NCBI RefSeq assembly: GCF_003287935.1
Contig: NZ_CP030287.1
Coordinates: 3,748,267 to 3,812,266 of the forward strand
Origin: Streptomyces sp. ICC1
GTDB taxonomy: Bacteria; Actinomycetota; Actinomycetes; Streptomycetales; Streptomycetaceae
Direction of reading: 5' to 3'
Length of the DNA: 64,000 nt
This document shows, in pieces, positions 55,027 through 63,055 of the stretch. How positions within the stretch are numbered: the stretch's first letter is position 1; each line of letters begins with the position of its first letter. Made by a program: the position numbers and the translations under genes. Under the pieces are notes generated by a model. The model was given only the letters and a program-made list of their open reading frames with translations, ran no database searches and had not been told where the DNA came from.

Positions 55027-55089
55027 GACCGACCCATGCCCGGAACGGCAACAGATCCACCACCCCGGGCAAGAGCCATCAGACACTGC
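54143..55089 (-). mobile_element. Decayed IS5-like element flanked by CTAG
   Basis: Left end GCGGTGTTTGGTGGCTCTT and right end (reverse) GCAGTGTCTGATGGCTCTT are imperfect inverted repeats. CTAG occurs on both sides (54139-54142 and 55090-55093). The transposase inside is frameshifted at several points. It is a different lineage from the intact IS5 element at 48.9 kb. Confidence 0.75.
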
Positions 55090-55124
55090 CTAGGGCCGTC
55101 TCGATGGGCGGCCGCTGCCGACGT

Positions 55125-55489
55125 CACGGAATCCCCAATTCAGGAGGGCACAAGGATCACGCCTTCGACAATGGGCTCGTGGCGGCGGCCGATGAAGGTA
55201 CCAGGGGAGCCACGGGCTCTACGGATACGACCGGAGCCACAGGGGCCACAGGCGCCGCGGGCCCGGAGCTACCGGGGCCACGGACGACCGGTGGGGCCGG
55301 GCCGTGCAACGACATCGAGAGTCTGAACCCGAACCGCACGGAGTCGTTCAGCGCGGCGCTGGTCGACGGCCAGACGTTCGCGGTTGGGGCGAGCCGGGCT
55401 GTGCTTGGCAGAACCTCTCCGACGCGGACAGCCCCGGCTACCCACCGGGGCTTCGCATCTCCATCCAAAGCCAGGGCAACGACTCCTGA
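55125..55489 (+). pseudogene. Collagen-like (GATG-repeat) protein fragment with a frameshift
   Basis: One frame reads GATGSTDTTGATGATGAAG followed by GPCNDIESLNPNRTESFSAA; the next frame, from about 55380, continues with CAWQNLSDADSPGYPPGLRI and a stop at 55489. Together these resemble the GxT-repeat, then Ser/Asp-rich globular tail, of collagen-like Streptomyces surface or phage-tail-like proteins. A frameshift near 55378-55385 and absence of a normal start mark it as a remnant. Confidence 0.6.
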
Positions 55490-55648
55490 GCCAAGGCCCT
55501 CACCCCAGCCAACACCGCCTGCCAGGCCCAAGGCACAGATCGACTGCGGCAAGGTTGGTGCCCGGGCCGGCCTCATCGCCGGGCCTGGGCATCCGTGCTG
55601 GGCTCGGGAGGTCCCCGGCGGATGGTCGAGGGCTTCGCGCCGCGCGGT

Positions 55649-57289
55649 CTAGGTCAGGGCGGTGATGACCTCGCGGGCCGCGCGCTCGCCTTCGGTGGCG
55701 CCTCCTTCCATGAAGCCCTGGAAGTCGTAGCTGCAGTGCTCGCCGCCGATGTGGACGTTGCCCTGGGCTGTGCCCTCGTATCGGGCGTAGCGGTGGAGGT
55801 ATCCGGTCGGCCAGTACGAGTAGGCGCCGAGGGCGTACGGGTTGCGGTGCCAGGCCGATATCTGTGCGCGTCCGTTCCACGCGTTCTTGGTGCCGGGGAA
55901 GAATGCGTCGATGCCGGTGAGCATCCGGTTGGCGAGGGCGCGTACGTAGGGGTCGGTCTCGGTGGCGAAGGGGGTCGCGGGGGTGAGCGCCCTGGCCAGG
56001 GTGCCGCCTGCGTACTGGAGCAGGATGCCGCCGTTTCCGGGCTGGACCTTGGTGGTGTCCCAGGTCTGCTGGACGTCTGAGTCGGTGAACCAGTCGCCTG
56101 CGGAGACGCCGGGCCAAGGTCCGGTGCCGCGCCAGGGTCGGCTGGTGAACTGCATGTTGAGTTTGGTGCAGTAGCCCATGCGGGCGTCGCGCAGGAGGTT
56201 CTTCATGAGGGGGTCGAATCCGGCGGCGGTGAGGTCGATGCGCTGGAGTACGGGCAGGGGCAGGCACAGGATGGTGTGGTCTGCGGTGACGGTGCGGGTG
56301 GTGCCGGACTCATTGAAGGTGAGGGTCTGCGTCCCGTCGGCGTTGGCTCGGACAGCGGTGAGTTCGCGTCCCATCAGCAGGGTTCCGGCGGGCAGGGTCT
56401 GTGCGATGGCGTTGGGGAGTTGGTCGTTGCCGCCGGTGATGTGGTAACGCTCGTTGGACAGGCCCCAGACGTTGAAGTGGCCGGGGTTGGGCTGGTAGCC
56501 CATGAGGAGGACCAGGGCGAGGGCGGACTGGTCGACGGTGTCGGCGCCGTATTCGACGTTGTAGGCGACGTCGATGAACTGGCCCAGGCGCGAGGTGTGG
56601 CCGCCGGGGACCCGGGTCTCGATCCACTGGTGGATGGACATGTTGTCCAGGGCGGTGCCGGTGGGGGTGGTGGTGTTCCAGGTGACCTCGCCGGCGTCCT
56701 GGAGGTCTCGGCGCAGGGCTTGGTAGACGGCCTTGAAGTCTTCGTCGGCCTGGGCGCGGGGGTAGTAGGCGCCGTCGAACCAGAGGACTTCCTCCGCTCC
56801 GTTGGGTCCACCGCCGAGGAAGTCCTCGGTGGGCAAGTTGAAGCGGCGGCACAGTTCGAGGATCTTCTTGTGGCTGGTGTCGATCAGCTCGCCGCCGATC
56901 TCGGAGCTCTGGCCGTAGGCCCAGTGGTCGCGCTGGGTCCACATGCGGCCGCCGACCCGGGCGGGGTTGGCCTCGTAGACGGTGCAGGCGATTCCCGCGT
57001 CCTTGAGGGTGAGGGCCGCGGTCAGACCGGCGATGCCCGCGCCGACGATGGCGACACGGGGGTTGCCTGTAGGCGGCTTCTTGCCGTCCGGCGCGGGTGC
57101 GGTCTCAGCCCATGCGGGCCCGGCGGCGGCGCCCGCCAGGGCGGTGCCGAGGCCGAGGGCGGTGGCACGCTCCAACAGGGCGCGGCGGCTCAGGCCCCGT
57201 ACGTCCGCGGCGGGCAGGGACAGCCTGCGGGCGACGGCGTGCTCGGCGGCGAGTTGCCTCAGGGCGTGCATGACGGAGGTTCGGGCCAT
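55649..57289 (-). CDS. Flavin-containing amine oxidase, secreted (Tat-type) monoamine-oxidase family
   Basis: 546-residue FAD amine oxidase that oxidises primary amines to aldehydes with release of H2O2 and ammonia. A twin-Arg export-like start (SRRALLERATALGLGTALAG, about 33-52) is followed by the dinucleotide-binding VAIVGAGIAGLTAALTLKDA, and later by GGRMWT and the C-terminal GEHCSYDFQGFMEGG that contacts the flavin. The ATG at 57289 has a GGAG site. It ends a two-gene operon behind an APC-type permease 20 bases away, which fits uptake followed by oxidation of an amine or amino acid. The Tat signal places it outside the membrane. Confidence 0.9.
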   Translation of the reverse strand: MARTSVMHALRQLAAEHAVARRLSLPAADVRGLSRRALLERATALGLGTALAGAAAGPAWAETAPAPDGKKPPTGNPRVAIVGAGIAGLTAALTLKDAGIACTVYEANPARVGGRMWTQRDHWAYGQSSEIGGELIDTSHKKILELCRRFNLPTEDFLGGGPNGAEEVLWFDGAYYPRAQADEDFKAVYQALRRDLQDAGEVTWNTTTPTGTALDNMSIHQWIETRVPGGHTSRLGQFIDVAYNVEYGADTVDQSALALVLLMGYQPNPGHFNVWGLSNERYHITGGNDQLPNAIAQTLPAGTLLMGRELTAVRANADGTQTLTFNESGTTRTVTADHTILCLPLPVLQRIDLTAAGFDPLMKNLLRDARMGYCTKLNMQFTSRPWRGTGPWPGVSAGDWFTDSDVQQTWDTTKVQPGNGGILLQYAGGTLARALTPATPFATETDPYVRALANRMLTGIDAFFPGTKNAWNGRAQISAWHRNPYALGAYSYWPTGYLHRYARYEGTAQGNVHIGGEHCSYDFQGFMEGGATEGERAAREVITALT

Positions 57290-57309
57290 GGCGGGTGGCT
57301 CCTCGGGTG

Positions 57310-58827
57310 TCAGACGTTCGCGGCGGCGGGGGAAGAGGTGTCGGTGCTGGGGTCGGTGCGTTCGGTGGCGTCTTCCAGGACGATCCGGCCGATCACCTCG
57401 TAGCGCTCGGGAGCTTTGAACTTGAGGTAGAGGCCGAGCGCCAGGCCGCCGAGGAAGACGGCGGCGACGATCCAGGGGATGAGGGTGAAAACGAGGGAGT
57501 CGGCGGCGAGTCCGGCCGCGGTCTTCATGTTGACGACCAGCAGGACGACGACGGCGCTCATCGCGATCCCGCCGAGCAGGGGAGCGGTGAACGTCTTGAA
57601 CCAGTGCCGGTCCTCGGGGTGGTTCTTGCGGAAGTAGCCGATCACGGCGAAGGAGCAGAGGGTCTGGACGATGAGGATCGCCATCGTGCCGAGGATCGCG
57701 AGCAGGGTGTAGAGGTGGATGTAGGGGTCCTGACCGGTGAGCCAGAACGCGGCGACGAGGGCGATCGCGATGGCGCTCTGCACGAGGGAGGCGACGTGGG
57801 GCGATCCGTGGCGGGGGTGAGTGCGTCCGAGCGCGGGGTGGAGGAAGCCTTCGCGGCCGATCGCGTAGAGGTAGCGGGCGGCGCACTGGTGGAAGGCCAT
57901 GCCGCAGGCGAAGGAGCCGGTCAGCAGGAGCCACTGGAAGGAGTCGACGGCCCAGGAGCCGATGAACTGCTGCGTGGGGGCGAAGAAGAGGTCCAGGGGG
58001 TTGGCGGAGGCGGACAGCTCGACGGACTTGGTCAGGCCGTTGCCGGCGATGGTCATCCAGGAGACGAAGATGTAGAAGAGGCCGACGCCGACGACCGAGA
58101 TCAGGGTGGCCTTCGGGATGACCCGCTTGGGGTCACGGGATTCCTCGCCGTACATGGCGGTCGATTCGAAGCCGACCCAGGACCAGAAGGCGAAGAAGAG
58201 ACCGAGGCCTGCGGAGGCGCCGGTGAAGGCGTTCTTCGGGTTGACCGGTTCCAGCGGAATGCCGTCCGGGCCCCCACCCGCGAACAGCACCGCGATCGCG
58301 ACGGCGAACAGGACGGCTATCTCCCCGACCAGCATCACGCCGAGCGCCTTGGCGGTGAGGTTGATGTCGAAGTGTGCCAAGCCCGCGGTGACGCCCAACA
58401 TGACGGCCGCGTACAGGATCCAGGGAAGGTCGACGCCGAGTTGGTCGTGCACGGTCGTCTTGGCGAAGTACGAGAAGACGCCGACGATCGACGCCTCGAA
58501 GACGATGTAGGCGAGGACGGCGAGCATCCCGGAGGCCATCCCCGCGATCCGGCCCAGGCCGTGTGAGATGTATCCGTAGAAGGCACCGGCTGCGGTGATC
58601 CGCTTGGCCATGGCGACGTAGCCGACGGCGAAGACGGTCAGGACGACGGTGGCGAAGAGGTAGCCGGCCGGGGCCCCGATACCGTTGCCGAAACCGACGG
58701 CGATCGGCAGGTTGCCGGTCATCGCCGTGATGGGCGCGGCCGTGGCGACCGCCATGAACACCACCCCGACCAAGCCGACCGAGTTGGCCTTGAGCCGGTT
58801 GACTTCACCGCTGGAACTGTGGGACAT
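57310..58827 (-). CDS. Amino acid/amine permease, APC family
   Basis: 505-residue transporter of the APC superfamily with 12 predicted spans. Opening residues LKANSVGLVGVVFMAVATAA and PITAMTGNLPIAVGFGNGIG form the conserved helix 1 with its unwound GxG region. FWSWVGFESTAMYGEESRDP is the standard helix 6/loop motif. GAGAGG precedes the ATG at 58827. It is first in an operon with the amine oxidase, so its substrate is probably an amine or an aromatic or basic amino acid, which is an inference. Confidence 0.9.
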   Translation of the reverse strand: MSHSSSGEVNRLKANSVGLVGVVFMAVATAAPITAMTGNLPIAVGFGNGIGAPAGYLFATVVLTVFAVGYVAMAKRITAAGAFYGYISHGLGRIAGMASGMLAVLAYIVFEASIVGVFSYFAKTTVHDQLGVDLPWILYAAVMLGVTAGLAHFDINLTAKALGVMLVGEIAVLFAVAIAVLFAGGGPDGIPLEPVNPKNAFTGASAGLGLFFAFWSWVGFESTAMYGEESRDPKRVIPKATLISVVGVGLFYIFVSWMTIAGNGLTKSVELSASANPLDLFFAPTQQFIGSWAVDSFQWLLLTGSFACGMAFHQCAARYLYAIGREGFLHPALGRTHPRHGSPHVASLVQSAIAIALVAAFWLTGQDPYIHLYTLLAILGTMAILIVQTLCSFAVIGYFRKNHPEDRHWFKTFTAPLLGGIAMSAVVVLLVVNMKTAAGLAADSLVFTLIPWIVAAVFLGGLALGLYLKFKAPERYEVIGRIVLEDATERTDPSTDTSSPAAANV

Positions 58828-59012
58828 GGACGTCCTCTCAACGCTGGCGGCAGGTAGCCGACGGGAAGGCCGCCACTCTCGCCCTACGTGACCCACGCCA
58901 CAATCGACATAGAGGCCCCCAATCAGCGTGTACGGACGACGAGTTGTCGGCCCGCCAGGCCGGAGAACCGAAGGCGTAACCGCCCGGTGATGTTCACGGA
59001 ACCGGGAAGGAG

Positions 59013-59609
59013 TTAGGACTGCGTCGGCGCGCCCCCCACCGACTCCGCCCATTCCCCGATGCACAGGCCGCCCGACCCCGCTACCTGAGGACCCTCGACT
59101 ACGACCTGCGCCGCCACGAGCCGTGGTCACAGCAAGGCCGTGCCCACGAACGCGTCTTCCTCGACACCGGCACCACCACGCTCCTGCCCCTGCCCCTGCC
59201 CATCCTCAAACTCCAGCGCCGCTGCAGCCCGAACACCCACCGCTGGTGCCACCTGATCGCCGTCCCACGCCCCCGCGGCGCCCACGAGCACCGCGAACCC
59301 GTCTCCATCACCAACACCCCCGGCGAACGCGACGACGGACAGAGCGACACCGAAACCGGCTTCCACCGCGCCGAACACCTCCGCCAGATCCCCGGCAACA
59401 CCGCCACCGACCAACACCTCTACGGCGGCCGCGAAGACACCGAGTCCGGGTTCTCCCAGCTCGACCGTTCCCTCTGGGACCGCCAGATGATCGCCTTCGC
59501 CGCCGACGCCCAAAGCCTGGTCATCCTCGGCTTCCTCCTCGCCCAGAACGCCACCAGCGCGGCCCGCTACCGAGAAGACCCCACCTACGCCGACGCGGAC
59601 GCCGAGACC
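59013..59609 (+). pseudogene. Degenerate frame resembling a transposase C-terminus
   Basis: An open frame without a good start runs from about 59013 and includes RLRPFPDAQAARPRYLRTLD, then ERVFLDTGTTTLLPLPLPI, and further on HLYGGREDTESGFSQLDRSL, WDRQMIAFAADAQSLVILGF. The last part looks like the C-terminal DDE-type region of a transposase or integrase family, but I cannot name it. Beyond about 59,610 the frame runs into an unrelated hairpin. No ribosome-binding site. Confidence 0.4.
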
Positions 59610-59637
59610 GCAGAAGGCCCTCTTTCTGGAACGCGGA

Positions 59638-59668
59638 GGGGCCCTGGTGCCTATGGCACCAGGGCCCC
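59638..59668. terminator. Perfect 14-bp stem with 3-base loop
   Basis: GGGGCCCTGGTGCC-TAT-GGCACCAGGGCCCC is a perfect 14-bp stem. It closes the degenerate frame before it and opens the gene-free stretch after it. It could be a strong terminator or the end of an element. Confidence 0.6.
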
Positions 59669-59901
59669 GAAGGAACTGCTACACCATCTGCCGGCCCTGG
59701 AACTGCGCCGGCCTACTGTTTCCGCGTGCCTGGCCTGACTGCTGCCCGAGGCGCGGGGACCGCGGTTGCTTGACCGGAGACCACCTCGCAAACGATGTCC
59801 TGCGGTACCCGGGCTTCAACCTGCCGGCCCGGGCGATCCTGATGGCGCTTCGCTCCTCCGTTCATCCCTCGGTGATCAACTACCTACCTGCGGGGGACTG
59901 A

Positions 59902-60269
59902 GTACTGCTGGTACCGCTCTACTTCGAGTACTGCTGATATTGCTTCGGCAGCCAGCCCCGTTGCCCGTCCTGCACCTGCTCTGGCTTAGAACCCCACTGC
60001 CGAACCTCCCGGTGCGCGCGCCCGCAGCCGACGCCTTCACCGAGGTATCGCTCTTACTGACTTCACTGCTGGGTATTACCTGTACTGCGTACTGCACTTG
60101 CGGGTACTGCCACCTGCGTTAACCGCGGTACTGCTCTCGGCGACCCTTGATCACTGCGGGCCACCCGGTCCGGTCGCCAGTCCCGTCGCCATCCTGCAAC
60201 CACCCTGGCTCCGACACTCCACAACCACACCGTCCTGCGCACTGCAACTACGGGTACTGCGTGTACTGC
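59902..60269 (+). repeat. Gene-free stretch with eight GTACTGC heptamers
   Basis: GTACTGC occurs exactly at 59902, 59928, 60082, 60089, 60104, 60128, 60254 and 60263, all on the plus strand, including a direct tandem at 60082-60095. The longer unit CGGGTACTGC occurs at 60101 and 60251. From about 59,670 to 60,480 no reading frame is convincing; ACTGC alone is greatly over-represented on one strand. No known repeat or RNA family is recognised. See findings. Confidence 0.6.
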
Positions 60270-60484
60270 TGCCCGGGCAGTTCGTCTCTGCCAGGCCCTG
60301 CGGTCTGTCTGGGTTACGAGAGAAACCATAACCACGTCGCAGCCCAATGTCTACTCCGACCAACATAGATTTTCAGATGCCCGTCACCGAGGTAATCGGG
60401 TGTCGTTAGGTTCGACAGCTGCTGGCGCGGGCACAACGCCCGGGCAGGCCAGGCCCGACACCAACGACGGACCCGGAGCGCGCG

Positions 60485-60877
60485 ATGACCACGATGAGCC
60501 CCGACCGCACAGCCCTCCGCTCCCTGAACGCCGTCGCTGGAGCACGCCAGACCGCGCGGGCGTTTCTGGAGGCCCTCTGGCACCCGGCCATCGCTCCGGA
60601 GTGCGCCGACAGCGTGGTCCTGGTCGTCTCCGAGCTGATGAACAACGCCCTGCGTCACGGCGGCGGCACCTACACCCTGCGTCTGACCGCCCACCCCGGC
60701 AGCATCGAGGTCGCCGTCGACGATCCCAGCGCCGAACCGCCGCGCATGCGTGTCCCCGACCTGAGGGACGGGACCGGTGGATTCGGCTGGCACATGGTTA
60801 ACGACCTCGCCCTCGCCACCGTCATCACACCCAGGGCCGAAGGCGGCAAGACCGTACGCGCCCTCCTCCCCCGCTAA
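60485..60877 (+). CDS. RsbW-like ATP-binding (anti-sigma kinase-type) protein
   Basis: 130-residue HATPase_c_2 protein. The N-box is SELMNNALRHGGG (about 55-67), followed by the G1-like VDDPSAEPPRMRV and the G2 GGFGWHMVNDLA. This is the GHKL fold of serine kinases that bind sigma factors or STAS proteins. The size (130 aa) is the usual minimal form in Streptomyces. An ATG at 60485 is used; a weak site precedes. It may pair with a STAS protein such as the one at 47.7 kb, but this is not shown by proximity. Confidence 0.87.
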   Translation: MTTMSPDRTALRSLNAVAGARQTARAFLEALWHPAIAPECADSVVLVVSELMNNALRHGGGTYTLRLTAHPGSIEVAVDDPSAEPPRMRVPDLRDGTGGFGWHMVNDLALATVITPRAEGGKTVRALLPR

Positions 60878-60934
60878 CCCGCGCAGCCAGCGCTCGAAGA
60901 GTCACGTCTCGCGAACGGCAGGGTGCTCCGGTTG

Positions 60935-61125
60935 CTAGTGCTGTGGCCGGAAAGGTCCACCGGGTCGCGGCGCCCGGCACGGCACCTCGCCGCGTTGTCG
61001 GACCACACCGGTACGTCCAGTACGAGGCGTGGCCCTCCGCCCGGGGGCCCCTCCCAGCGGTAGCTGGGGGAGAAGCACCGCACCGGACACCGCGACCCGG
61101 CAAACCTTCCCGGCCACAGCACTAG
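60935..61125 (-). repeat. MITE-like element copy C (191 bp, inverted)
   Basis: Reverse-oriented copy of the same repeat, with CTAG at both ends (60935-60938 and 61122-61125) and the same internal hairpin. Its right CTAG supplies the stop codon TAG of the following membrane-protein gene on the minus strand. Sequence agrees with copy B along its length apart from a few substitutions. Confidence 0.88.
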
Positions 61126-61562
61126 CGGGGATCGCTGTGCCCGCCGAGCCATTTGGCGCGCCGGTGACCCGTGGCCGGGGCGGCCGTGGTGGTGGGATGG
61201 TCGTCGCCGAGTGCTTGGGCGTTTTGCGCGCGGGCGGCGTCGCGCTGCTCGATGAGGTTCTCGCGTTCGCGGTCCACGACCGCGCTCTCCCGCTTCGAGG
61301 TGAGGGAAGCATCGTGGCGAGCGAGGCGGTTGCGGCGGGAGGCCCTGCGGGCGGCCGCCAGGACGAGGGCCAGGCCCAGGACGGCAGCGGCGCCGACGGC
61401 GATTCCGTAGAGGAACAGGGCGCCGGTCGAGCTGGTGACGTGGTAGCCGAAGACCGAGAAGTCGTTGGTGAGCTCGTGGGCACTACCGAGGTTCGCCATG
61501 ACCCCGGCCACGGCGAAGATCAGCGCTGCGATCAGAAGGATGAGGCCGAGGATGAGGATCAT
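61122..61562 (-). CDS. Two-helix membrane protein, 146 aa
   Basis: The ATG at 61562 gives MILILGLILLIAALIFAVAG, then a loop with FSVFGYH and a second helix LFLYGIAVGAAAVLGLALVL. A long basic/coiled-coil C-terminal tail (ASRRNRLARHDASLTSKRES ...) is cytoplasmic. GGGAG precedes the start. The TAG stop is provided by the right end of MITE copy C. Resembles small Streptomyces membrane proteins in stress gene clusters. Confidence 0.8.
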   Translation of the reverse strand: MILILGLILLIAALIFAVAGVMANLGSAHELTNDFSVFGYHVTSSTGALFLYGIAVGAAAVLGLALVLAAARRASRRNRLARHDASLTSKRESAVVDRERENLIEQRDAARAQNAQALGDDHPTTTAAPATGHRRAKWLGGHSDPR

Positions 61563-61800
61563 GGAGCACTCCCTGCTCCGCACTGCCGCGTGCGAATGAG
61601 CGTCGGCCGGCGGAAGCCCGCCGATCCAGACTGCGTCTACCCGAAGACGGAGGGGCTACGCGATCCCGGCCTGGCCTACCCGGCGGCCCACCGCACCTCT
61701 GGCCTATTCCTCTCGGGCCCTGGACTTGGAGCATCCCCAGCAACGACGAAGCGCAGGTACTGGTGCACGTGGATGCGACCCCGCCGGCCGCGCGTACGCC

Positions 61801-61887
61801 GATCCGGAGGAAGACATCCGCTTTCACTCGTTCCTGGCAGTCCCGATCCGCTATGCCGGCCGAGTGTTCCTCCATCGCCGAAGGTGA
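61801..61887 (+). pseudogene. GAF-domain fragment
   Basis: The frame DPEEDIRFHSFLAVPIRYAG RVFLHRRR-stop resembles one strand-helix unit (FxxVPI...G) of a GAF sensor domain. The rest of the domain is missing on both sides. It lies in a gene-poor region after the membrane-protein gene. Confidence 0.4.
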
Positions 61888-62664
61888 CTGATCCGGCGCC
61901 TGCGATGAACCCTGCCAGCCAGCCGAGTGAGGACAAAGCCCCTGTCCCTGCGAGCCGTGCGTCCCGGCCGCGGACCGTCGCCGGATGAGCATGGGTCCGG
62001 TCAGCCGCGGTGGAAGAGACCTACACCTGCCAACCAGTGCCCTTCTCGTGGCGCAGACTCCTGTCCGCCGGGAACCTCCCGGCCCTCGCGCAGCCTGCCA
62101 CTTGACGGCGTCGTAGATCGGCGAATCCAAAACCCGCCCGCCGCCTGCCCGCGGGCCTGTGGCACCGCGCTGCGCGGGAACGTTTTTCTGGTCCATGCCC
62201 CACCAACGACCCCCCACACGATGCCGTAGCGAGCCGTGACTCACCCGTCACCACCCGTACCCTTCCCACCCGGCCGGCGGCAGGCTCAGGATCCGAAGAG
62301 GCGCAGGACGCGCGGGGCGTTGGGCAGATCCTCCGGGACCGGCGCTGTTCCGGTCAGGGGCATCAGGTGCCCGTTGGCACAGTCGCCGGGCTGCTGGTGG
62401 TCGATCTCCCAGGCCCGGTCGGCCGGGGTGGAGGCTGAGCTGGTGGCGTATGAGGCTGCCGGCAAGAACGGCACCATTCAACCCACCGTTTCAACAAGAC
62501 CTCCCGCCCCCAGCCCCCAGCCCCGGCCGGCCCCGGCGTCAGCATTCTCATCAGAGGCCGCCGTCCCACGACCAGGCAGCAGCCCGGCCGCCGACTTCCC
62601 CCGTCACGGGTCCTTCGAGCCGCCGGAGCGTGCGGCCGAGCGGGGGACAGCTGTAGCGGCTGGC
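61888..62664. other. Gene-poor stretch
   Basis: No convincing gene, RNA or repeat was seen over about 780 bases. Several minus-strand frames of 60-80 codons have Arg/Pro-rich composition and no ribosome-binding sites, and are probably chance reading frames in GC-rich DNA. Confidence 0.5.
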
Positions 62665-62977
62665 GTGGAGTTCATCTGCCGGGACCGGGCGGGCGCCTAC
62701 GCCGAGGGTGCCCGCCGCGGTGCGCCGAGATACTCACCGACCGTCTGGGTGCAGGCTCCCGGCCTGGATCGACGCAGTCGACGCCAGCCGGCTACACGGC
62801 CTCACCGGCTTCGCACTCCACCTGCTCCGGGACCTCACCGCCGTGGCGGCGGGGATCACCCTGCACTGGAGCTCCGGCAGCATCGAGGGAGCCGTGAACC
62901 GCATCAAGAAGATCAAAAGGCAGCTCTACGGGCGAGCCGGATTCGAACCACTCCGCAAGATGATCCTGCTTCAGTAG
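62665..62977 (+). pseudogene. ISL3-family transposase remnant
   Basis: VEFICRDRAGAYAEGARRGA in one frame matches the second DDE block of the ISL3 transposase at 44.4 kb (EIICRDRAGSYADGAR). After a frameshift, WIDAVDASRLHGLTGFALHL, then SGSIEGAVNRIKKIKRQLYG, RAGFEPLRKMILLQ gives the ISL3 C-terminus, which is missing from the other copy. About 150 residues of the middle are deleted. Not functional. Confidence 0.75.
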
Positions 62978-63055
62978 CGCTCCGAGACGGCGATCTGTGC
63001 CAGAGCCTCAGAAAGTCACTGGCTTCCCGCTCCCTCTTGCGGTGAGACTGCCGAC

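Noticed and set aside
59902..60269. CRISPR array
   Set aside because: Repeat unit is only 7-10 bases, spacing is irregular and no cas genes occur.
48151..61125. Short frames through the MITE copies (about 60 codons each)
   Set aside because: The repeats are inverted-repeat structures; the peptides follow the repeat on both strands and have no start signals.
62665..62977. The two ISL3 pieces (44.4 kb and 62.7 kb) as halves of one split element
   Set aside because: Both contain the same second-DDE block (CRDRAG), so they overlap in content and must be separate copies.
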